Assembly: GCA_964563495.1 (NCBI GenBank) | Contig: CAZLYK010000024.1 | Coordinates: forward strand, 1 to 52,833 | Reading direction: 5' to 3' | DNA length: 52,833 nt | DNA from: CAZLYK01 sp964563495 | Lineage (GTDB): Bacteria; Acidobacteriota; Blastocatellia; RBC074 | Shown here: piece by piece, positions 47,229-52,833 of the stretch | How the letters are laid out: every line of letters begins with the position of its first letter | Position numbering within the stretch: the stretch's first letter is position 1 | Notes under the pieces: generated by a model | The model's database searches: none | Seen by the model: the letters and a program-made list of their open reading frames with translations, nothing else | What the model was told of the DNA's origin: nothing | Position numbers and translations under genes: made by a program

Positions 47229-48277
47229 CTCCTGACTGCCCGCAAAATCAATTCTTTGAGCGCCTCCTCTTCGCGGCAGCGGAACTCGATCTGAGCTGCG
47301 TAAACTGGCAGGCCGGCGGCCGGCAAGAGATCGTGAGGCAGGTTGGCGTCGTCTTTATCCGTCGTCATGATCGCCATCGCACCGGCGGCCTTCGCCTGTC
47401 CGGTAAAATCGAGAAACTCCGACCGCTCGTACCGGTGATGATCCGGAAAGTCGCGACGGTAGACTATCTTCATCTCAAGCCGCGCCAGATCGCTGATCAA
47501 CCGCTCAGGCCGCGCGATGCCGGAGAGCACCGCCACGGGCAGACCGGCGAATGACGACGGGCGGACATTCTCACCGCCAATCAGAGACCGCAGGCTGACC
47601 ACTTCGTGGTCAGCCTGGAAGATCGGCGTCAGCGGGCGAGTGTATCGCCTGAGAGCGTTTTCAAGCGCAGGAAGATCAAATGGCTGATCGCTGCGCGTGA
47701 CGATGACGGCATCGGCCCGCCTCAACTCTTCGAGCGGTTCCCGCAGCCGCCCGGATGGCGCCATTTCGGCGTCATCCAGCCTTTCCGTCGCATCGATCAA
47801 AACCAGGTTGAGGTCCCGCGCCAGTCGCAAATGCTGGTACCCGTCATCCAGAATGAAAACCGAGACCGGCGCCCGCCCTTCCAGCCAACGACCTGCGGCG
47901 TAGCGGTCTTGATCGACCACCACGCGCACGCCGGGGCAGCTCTTCGCGAGCAAATAGGGCTCATCGCCGGATTCGCGTGGGCCGCACAAGACCTTCAACC
48001 CGTCAGAGACTTCGACAAGCCCCTTGCCCGTGCGCTTGTAACCGCGACTGAGAATGGCGACCTCGTCACCCTCACGGCGCAGCAAATTTGCCAGATACGC
48101 CACGCACGGAGTCTTCCCCGTCCCGCCCAGAGTGATATTACCAACGCTGATCACCGGGGCGCTGAGCTTTCGAGTCCGGAATAATCGGTGGGTGTAGCAG
48201 GCGATCCGTGCCCTGACCACAAACTGATAGATTTTGGCCGGGGGGAAAAGCAGGATGCGGATAAAGGGCGAATTCAC
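47225..48277 (-). CDS. lpxK: tetraacyldisaccharide 4'-kinase
   Basis: Phosphorylates the 4' position of the lipid A precursor at the inner membrane. P-loop GNITLGGTGKTP (47-58), then the conserved EGDEVAILSRGYKRTGKG and GDEPYLLAKSCP, and IFILDDGYQHLRLARD-like segment. The N-terminal hydrophobic stretch (about 5-30) is the membrane contact. GTG start at 48277, 19 bases after the waaA stop, so the two genes form a lipid A/Kdo operon. Its presence implies an outer membrane with lipid A. Confidence 0.95.
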   Translation of the reverse strand: MNSPFIRILLFPPAKIYQFVVRARIACYTHRLFRTRKLSAPVISVGNITLGGTGKTPCVAYLANLLRREGDEVAILSRGYKRTGKGLVEVSDGLKVLCGPRESGDEPYLLAKSCPGVRVVVDQDRYAAGRWLEGRAPVSVFILDDGYQHLRLARDLNLVLIDATERLDDAEMAPSGRLREPLEELRRADAVIVTRSDQPFDLPALENALRRYTRPLTPIFQADHEVVSLRSLIGGENVRPSSFAGLPVAVLSGIARPERLISDLARLEMKIVYRRDFPDHHRYERSEFLDFTGQAKAAGAMAIMTTDKDDANLPHDLLPAAGLPVYAAQIEFRCREEEALKELILRAVRR

Positions 48278-48296
48278 TCTGGATTATTAGCAAGTT

Positions 48297-49634
48297 TCAC
48301 GTTTGTGCGACCGCGTCCTGATCCGGTCTATTGATCAACCCGGAGATGATCTCGACGGTGCGCAGGGCGGCTCCGCGATTGTCTTCGACCGTGGCGCGGG
48401 CATTCGCGCCAAGCTGTCGCGCGCGATCATGATCGCTCAAGAGGTACTTCAATGCATCGCTCAACCCGTCGATCAGCTCCCGGCTCGTCTCGCCACGCAG
48501 TTGAACCAACGCATCGCGGCACAGAAACCGGTCGGCGATTTCACGGAAATTTTCCATATGAGGGCCGACGACAATCGGCCTGGCATAGAGTGCCGGCTCG
48601 AGAATGTTGTGGCCGCCTTTATCAACCAGGCTTCCGCCGACGAAGACGACCGAGGCCCTCGCATAGAGCGTCGCCAACTCCCCGATCGAATCGAGCAGGA
48701 TGACCTCGGCCGCAGTCGACTGTCGATCCGGCGCCGACCGCCTGGTGTAATTTATCCGCGCGGCGTCGAGCAGCCGCGCCACCTGATCGAACCTCTCCGG
48801 ATGACGCGGCGCGATCAGCAACCTGACGCCTGGCGCTGTCGCGTCACGGCGCAACTGCCCGAAAGCGCTGAGGACGAGTTCTTCTTCTCCTTCGCAGGTG
48901 CTGCCCGCCACGATCAAAGGCGCGCGCGTGAGCTCGAACTTCGCTTCCAACTCGACAGCCGCCTCTTCGGCTCTCGCGGCCGGCTTCGCCTCGCCGATGT
49001 CATATTTGAGATTGCCACTCACAACGACGCGATCCGGCGGCGCGCCCAGTGCGATGGCACGGTCGGCATCCGCCCGGCTCTGCATCGCCAGCCTCGTCAC
49101 CCGGCCGTAAAGGCTGCGGACGAAGAACCCGAATCTCTGCGATCGCGCAAATGAGCGGTCTGAAATTCGCCCATTGGCGAGTAGCACCGGGATGCCACGG
49201 CTGCCGCACTCGTCAAGAAAGTTGAGCCACAGCTCTGATTCCATGAGGACGACGATCTGCGGATCTATCCTCTTCAGCGAGCGCCGCACGCTGAACCTCC
49301 AATCAAAGGGAAAATAGCAGAATCCGTCGGCTTCGGTAATCCTCGAACGCGCGATCGCCTGCCCCGTCACCGTGGTGGTTGAGACGATCAGCCGGTGACC
49401 GGGAAATCGCTCGCGCAGGCCTTTGATCAACGGCCAGGCGGCCAGCGTTTCGCCAACTGAGACGGCGTGCAGCCAGATAGCCGGACGCCGGTCGGCCTTC
49501 AACGTTTCAGGCAGCAACCCCAGTCTCTCACGAAAATTACTCAGATACTTCCGATTGGCGATGGCTTGATAAGCAAAATATGGCAGGAGTGCAACGAATG
49601 CGATGGAGTAGAGCAGGCTGTAGATTTGGAACAT
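48297..49634 (-). CDS. waaA: 3-deoxy-D-manno-octulosonic acid transferase
   Basis: Adds Kdo to the lipid A precursor at the cytoplasmic face of the inner membrane. The 445 residues form a GT-B enzyme with an N-terminal membrane helix (about 5-22), RERLGLLPE, WLHAVSVGETLAAWPLI (catalytic Glu in GE), the segment MESELWLNFL, and in the second half GSTCEGEEELVL and FVGGSLVDKGGHNILEPALY, the CMP-Kdo site. Mono- or bifunctional cannot be told. It precedes lpxK. Confidence 0.95.
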   Translation of the reverse strand: MFQIYSLLYSIAFVALLPYFAYQAIANRKYLSNFRERLGLLPETLKADRRPAIWLHAVSVGETLAAWPLIKGLRERFPGHRLIVSTTTVTGQAIARSRITEADGFCYFPFDWRFSVRRSLKRIDPQIVVLMESELWLNFLDECGSRGIPVLLANGRISDRSFARSQRFGFFVRSLYGRVTRLAMQSRADADRAIALGAPPDRVVVSGNLKYDIGEAKPAARAEEAAVELEAKFELTRAPLIVAGSTCEGEEELVLSAFGQLRRDATAPGVRLLIAPRHPERFDQVARLLDAARINYTRRSAPDRQSTAAEVILLDSIGELATLYARASVVFVGGSLVDKGGHNILEPALYARPIVVGPHMENFREIADRFLCRDALVQLRGETSRELIDGLSDALKYLLSDHDRARQLGANARATVEDNRGAALRTVEIISGLINRPDQDAVAQT

Positions 49635-49636
49635 GT

Positions 49637-49662
49637 CAAATCCTATTAATCCTCTCTATTCT
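49637..49662. repeat. degenerate CAGGAT-family arm
   Basis: Minus-strand GAATAGAGAGGATTAATAGG between efp and waaA. Confidence 0.5.
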
Positions 49663-49680
49663 TCGATCTACTATGCCTGT

Positions 49681-50244
49681 TTATTTTGCGCGCTCGATGT
49701 AACGACCTTCTGTCGTATCGACTCTGATCTTGTCGCCCGCTTTGATAAAGGCGGGGACCTGGATGGTGATTCCGGTTTCGAGCCTGGCCGGTTTGCCGAC
49801 GTTGCTCACCGTGGCGCCCTTAACCTCGGGTTCCGTCTCGACGACCGTCAACTCGACCACGCTCGGGATATCAATGCCGATCGGCGTCCCCTCATAAAAT
49901 TGGACCTTGATCACCGTCTCGGGCAGCAAGTACCCGACGCCATCCCCCAGGTCTTCCTCGGTCAGCCCGATCTGCTCATAGGTCTCGGTGTTCATAAAAT
50001 AGTAGGTCCCGCCGTCGTGATAGAGATAGGTCATCTCGTGATCTTCGAGAATGGCCCGCTCGACGTTGTCGGTCGAGCGGAACCGGTGCTCGACGGTCGA
50101 GCCGGTCTTGAGGTTCCGCATCTTGGTCTGCACCATGGCGCGCAGGTTTCCCGGCGTGTGATGATGAAACTCGATGACTTTATGAAGCGCGCCGTTGTGC
50201 AGGATGACCATGCCTCGACGGATCTGCGTTGCTTGAATTCCCAT
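49681..50244 (-). CDS. efp: elongation factor P with Asn at the loop tip
   Basis: Relieves ribosome stalling at polyproline by contacting the P-site tRNA. The 187 residues contain the three EF-P barrels; RRGMVILHNGALHKVIEF starts the KOW-like domain and the C-terminal block PSVVELTVVETEPEVKGAT matches the signature. The tip of domain I, usually P-G-K-G or P-G-R-G, reads P-G-N-L, so the modified Lys/Arg is Asn33. The downstream LRAMVQTKMRNLKTGSTVEHR is otherwise typical. It diverges from the 6S RNA gene. Confidence 0.94.
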   Translation of the reverse strand: MGIQATQIRRGMVILHNGALHKVIEFHHHTPGNLRAMVQTKMRNLKTGSTVEHRFRSTDNVERAILEDHEMTYLYHDGGTYYFMNTETYEQIGLTEEDLGDGVGYLLPETVIKVQFYEGTPIGIDIPSVVELTVVETEPEVKGATVSNVGKPARLETGITIQVPAFIKAGDKIRVDTTEGRYIERAK

Positions 50245-50389
50245 TGCTGATTAATCTCCCCAATTACTTCCGATACTTCGGCCAGCATAAGTGCGGCATC
50301 GAAAAGCTGATAAGATAGCCAACTGAGCGCCGCGGGTCAAGGCACCAGCACCCGTTCGCTAATCAAACAAAAAAACAAAAAAAGAGGGA

Positions 50390-50418
50390 TTGACCCGTCA
50401 GGGGTCGTGAGCTAGTAT
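50390..50418 (+). promoter_or_regulatory. strong sigma-70 promoter for the 6S RNA candidate
   Basis: TTGACC (50390-50395), exactly 17 bases, then TAGTAT (50413-50418), predicting a start near 50425. No coding start lies within 350 bases, which fits a stable RNA gene. Confidence 0.65.
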
Positions 50419-50425
50419 GCAAATC

Positions 50426-50624
50426 GATGCGGGACTTCTGCAAAGTTAGTGCTCGCTGGCAATTCAATTTGAGCCAATTCATTTGAATGGGAGACTGATG
50501 CTTATACCTGGCGGCAGGAATGCTCGTCAACGCACGAGTTTGATTAGCCGCAGGGCTTTAGGTCACCCACCTGTCACGGGCAGGTTCAAATGAAGCCACG
50601 ACACGGCTGCGCGGAAGTCCCCAC
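50426..50624 (+). ncRNA. ssrS: 6S RNA candidate
   Basis: Would bind housekeeping RNA polymerase as an open-promoter mimic. The segment starts just after a good promoter and its ends pair: GGGACTTCTGC (50431-50441) with GCGGAAGTCCC (50611-50621). TTCATTTGAA pairs exactly with TTCAAATGAA further in, leaving a large bubble. The top arm pairs GCGGC with GCCGC around CTCGT/ACGAG. The 3' side has CACCCACCTG then CAGGTTCAAA, which resembles conserved 6S sequence. About 199 bases is the normal size, and a ymdB-type gene downstream is a known 6S neighbourhood. A covariance search was not possible. Confidence 0.72.
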
Positions 50625-50786
50625 TATTGATAGTCCCTCGCACGATCGGCATTATTCATCCGTGAACAGTCCAGAAAATCACCTCTCCGCAAGCCGTAGG
50701 GTTGCCGGTTGGATTTGTCTTCAGATTTCCCGGAAACACGCGGTGATCATGAGTCGATCGAGGCGGGGTTAGAAAGGCAGCGCGCG

Positions 50787-51569
50787 ATGATCAGAGTCCT
50801 GTTGACCGGAGACACGATGGCTCGTGCCGGTCGTCGCGTACTCGAAGAACGCTTACACGATCTGCGCAATGAACGTGAGATAGATTTCATCGTCTCAAAC
50901 GTGGAGAACGCCGCCGCCGGGTTCTCCATCACTCCGCGATTAGCCGAAGATCTTTTTGCTGCCGGGATCGATTGCATGACTTCCGGCAACCACATCTTCG
51001 ATAAGCGGGAGATCCTCGATTACATCGAAGAGGAGCCGCGCCTGCTGCGGCCGGCCAATTACGCACCGGGAGTCCCCGGCCGAGGCCGCTGGGTGGGCAA
51101 GGTCAAAGGCATCCCGATCGCAGTGATCAATCTCCAGGGGCGAGTCTTCATGCCGCCCTGTGATGATCCTTTCCGCACGATCGACGGACAGCTGGCTGCG
51201 CTGGAGCCGTCGGTCAAAGTTATCCTCGTCGATATGCACGCCGAGACGACCTCCGAGAAGATGGCCATGGGTAGATACCTGGATGGTCGGGTCTCAGCCG
51301 TCGTCGGCACGCACACCCACGTCCAGACCGCCGATGAACAGATCTTTCCGAACGGGACGGCCTATCTGACCGATCTCGGCATGACCGGGCCGCACGATGG
51401 CGTCATCGGCATGCAAACCGAGATCGTCATCGAACGGTTTCTCCGCGGCCTCGCGCCGAAATTCGAACCGAGCGAGGGAGAGATCCGCCTAAACGGGCTG
51501 ATCGTAGAGATCGACGAAGAGTCCGGGCACGCCCTGCACGTCGAAAGACTGAGCCTGACCCATGGCTGA
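50787..51569 (+). CDS. YmdB family metallophosphoesterase
   Basis: A 260-residue binuclear metal phosphodiesterase of the TIGR00282/YmdB type, which in Bacillus acts on cyclic nucleotides. Motifs: VLLTGDTMARAGRRVL (D8), FIVSNVENAAAGFSIT (Asn/Glu ligands), GIDCMTSGNHIFDKREIL (NH), VDMHAETTSEKMAMG and VGTHTHVQTADEQIF with the His ligands. The ATG at 50787 follows AGAAAGG. Usually found next to rny (RNase Y); here it lies 160 bases after the 6S RNA candidate instead. Confidence 0.9.
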   Translation: MIRVLLTGDTMARAGRRVLEERLHDLRNEREIDFIVSNVENAAAGFSITPRLAEDLFAAGIDCMTSGNHIFDKREILDYIEEEPRLLRPANYAPGVPGRGRWVGKVKGIPIAVINLQGRVFMPPCDDPFRTIDGQLAALEPSVKVILVDMHAETTSEKMAMGRYLDGRVSAVVGTHTHVQTADEQIFPNGTAYLTDLGMTGPHDGVIGMQTEIVIERFLRGLAPKFEPSEGEIRLNGLIVEIDEESGHALHVERLSLTHG

Positions 51570-51573
51570 GAAG

Positions 51574-51677
51574 GAAATAGACAGGATGAACAGGGTTTGA
51601 CCGGATTAAACAGGATAAAAACCTTAGGTAAAAATCCTGTTTAATCCGGTCAAACCCTGTTCATCCTGTCTATTTCC
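51574..51677. repeat. full-length CAGGAT-family palindrome
   Basis: Arms GAAATAGACAGGATGAACAG plus GGTTTGACCGGATTAAACAG and their exact complements, with a loop of about 20 bases. In this copy internal units differ from consensus (GGGTTTGACCGG) equally on both arms, evidence of correction or selection for pairing. Confidence 0.92.
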
Positions 51678-51686
51678 TCTGCGCTG

Positions 51687-52796
51687 ATGACCTCAAATGA
51701 GATCGCCAATATAGTTATCATCGGTGGTGGAGTCGTCGGAACGGCCATCGCGGCGGAAGTCTCGCGAGACCACGATGATGTTTTTTTGATCGAGGCCCTG
51801 CCGCGACTTGGCCTCGGCGCATCAACCCGTAACAGCGGTGTGATCCACGCCGGAATCTATTATCGGCCCGGTTCGCTCAAGGCTTTTCATTGCGTCCGCG
51901 GCGCGCGAATGATGTACGGGTATTGCGCGGCGCACGGCATTCCCCACGAGCGAATCGGGAAGCTGATCGTCGCCGGTTCCGAGGCCGATCTCGGCCAACT
52001 CGAATCGCTCAAACGGCGTGGTGACGAGAATGGCGTCGAGGGGCTGGAGATCGTCGACCGCCACTTTATTCAACGGCTTGAACCGAATGTCGTTTCATCG
52101 TGGGCGCTCTATTCGCCGAACACCGGCATTGTCGAACCCGAGGAGTTGATCAAGGTTCTGGCGCGGCAGGCTCAAGCCAATGGTGCGCATGTCCTCACCG
52201 GCTCCCGTGTGGTCGGGGCAGAGGTCAACGACGGCCTCGCCGTCGTTCGCACACAGCGCGAGGAATTTTCAGCGCGCATCGTGATCAATGCGGCGGGACT
52301 CTACTCCGACGAGGTTGCCCGCATGTTCGGCTATGACAAATATACGATCTACCCCTGTCGCGGCGAATACGCCGAGCTGCCGCCGGGCCGCCGGGGTCTG
52401 GTCAGCCGTTTGATCTATCCGCTTCCAATGGCGAACGGCCACGGCTTGGGCGTGCATTTCACCAGGAACACCGCCGGCGGTCTGCTGCTCGGGCCGAATG
52501 CACGCTACGTCAAGCGCAAAGATGATTATGAAAGTGATCGAACGGACCTCGCAGAGTTCTATCAATCGGCGGTCGCCATGGCGCCGAGCCTGAGGCCGGA
52601 AGATTTGCGCCCCGGCTACACCGGGATCCGCCCGCGCCTGCTGCCCGAAGACGATCACTCTTTCGCCGATTTCGTGATCGAGCCCGATCCGAACTGGAAT
52701 TTCGTGATCCACCTGATCGGGATCGAATCGCCGGGATTGACCTCGGCGCTCTCGATCGGCCATCGCGTTGCGGAGATGGTGCGCGAGTTGAAATAG
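51687..52796 (+). CDS. LhgO-type FAD-dependent oxidoreductase (L-2-hydroxyglutarate dehydrogenase-like)
   Basis: A 369-residue DAO-fold flavoprotein. The FAD dinucleotide motif is VIIGGGVVGTAIAAEVSRDH (10-29), then the LhgO-typical GLGASTRNSGVIHAGIYYRPG, where the His may contact substrate, and INAAGLYSDEVARMFGYDKY. The C-terminal block HLIGIESPGLTSALSIGHRV is the second FAD signature. It would oxidise L-2-hydroxyglutarate to 2-oxoglutarate, passing electrons to quinone. No ribosome-binding site is evident because the palindrome ends 9 bases upstream. The TAG stop merges with the next repeat. Confidence 0.9.
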   Translation: MTSNEIANIVIIGGGVVGTAIAAEVSRDHDDVFLIEALPRLGLGASTRNSGVIHAGIYYRPGSLKAFHCVRGARMMYGYCAAHGIPHERIGKLIVAGSEADLGQLESLKRRGDENGVEGLEIVDRHFIQRLEPNVVSSWALYSPNTGIVEPEELIKVLARQAQANGAHVLTGSRVVGAEVNDGLAVVRTQREEFSARIVINAAGLYSDEVARMFGYDKYTIYPCRGEYAELPPGRRGLVSRLIYPLPMANGHGLGVHFTRNTAGGLLLGPNARYVKRKDDYESDRTDLAEFYQSAVAMAPSLRPEDLRPGYTGIRPRLLPEDDHSFADFVIEPDPNWNFVIHLIGIESPGLTSALSIGHRVAEMVRELK

Positions 52797-52833
52797 ACAG
52801 GATTGACGGGATTTGTGCAGGATTAAACAAGAT
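52791..52833. repeat. CAGGAT-family repeat, cut by the window end
   Basis: AAATAGACAGGATTGACGGG and the next two units are visible before the sequence stops; a second arm probably follows outside the window. Confidence 0.85.

Noticed and set aside
50590..50772. Short open frame after the 6S candidate
   Set aside because: It begins inside the folded RNA, has no ribosome-binding site and no recognisable domain.

Overview
The window looks like chromosomal DNA from an aerobic, Gram-negative Acidobacteriota, most likely of the Blastocatellia/Pyrinomonadales type. The evidence is a VWFA-related acidobacterial-domain protein (34801-36033), lipid A/Kdo genes (lpxK, waaA) that imply an outer membrane, a high G+C codon bias, and family-level matches to genes typical of that phylum. 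The taxonomy is inference; there is no rRNA here. I see no prophage, insertion sequence or CRISPR array.

Layout. 1-5.1 kb, minus strand: meaB, methylmalonyl-CoA epimerase, a parvulin lipoprotein, mtnP, a TPR-like exported protein and a PfkB kinase. 5.3-9.5 kb: DUF4126 protein, an AT-rich methyltransferase, PduO-type cobalamin adenosyltransferase and a sigma-like regulator. MeaB, epimerase and adenosyltransferase together indicate B12-dependent methylmalonyl-CoA mutase metabolism. 9.5-13.4 kb, minus: a small membrane protein, then tdk-glpX-serine beta-lactamase-like-DUF2085. 13.6-16.6 kb: M20 peptidase, a small CxxC protein behind a structured leader, and an MFS permease. 17-20.4 kb: ECF sigma factor, zinc anti-sigma factor and an HtrA-like PDZ protein. 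20.5-27.5 kb: thiE; a four-gene operon of coiled-coil protein, OmpA-like transmembrane protein, Ras-like GTPase and soluble histidine kinase; a tandem AP2-like protein; thiD. 27.5-33.3 kb: an NrdD-like protein that seems to lack its radical glycine, carB and a CoA-binding protein. 33.3-37.8 kb: M23 peptidase, VWFA protein and yggS-yggT-yggU. 37.8-43.3 kb, minus: LON-domain protein, lepA, AlkA-type glycosylase, ABC-2 permease and mazG. 43.5-46.1 kb: receiver-like protein, selenocysteine tRNA, DedA protein and a ROK protein. 46.2-50.2 kb, minus: xerC/D, lpxK, waaA and efp. 50.4-52.8 kb: a 6S RNA candidate with its own promoter, a YmdB-type phosphoesterase and an LhgO-type oxidoreductase.

The most striking non-coding feature is a dispersed family of about 23 intergenic repeats built from CAGGAT units spaced 9-11 bp apart, often forming long palindromes. 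They sit against stop codons, supply many stop codons themselves, and appear to have written the last few residues (N-R-Q-D and variants) of at least seven unrelated proteins. A second family of G-rich octamers (GGGYGAMK-like) forms a minisatellite at 34.5 kb and the core of a large hairpin at 40.4 kb; a related GTGACGG repeat lies at 10.1 kb. A third element, present twice (14.89 and 21.58 kb), is a two-hairpin leader with compensatory base changes immediately upstream of two unrelated genes, and may be an undescribed cis-acting RNA. Several enzymes keep their fold signatures but lack key catalytic residues.
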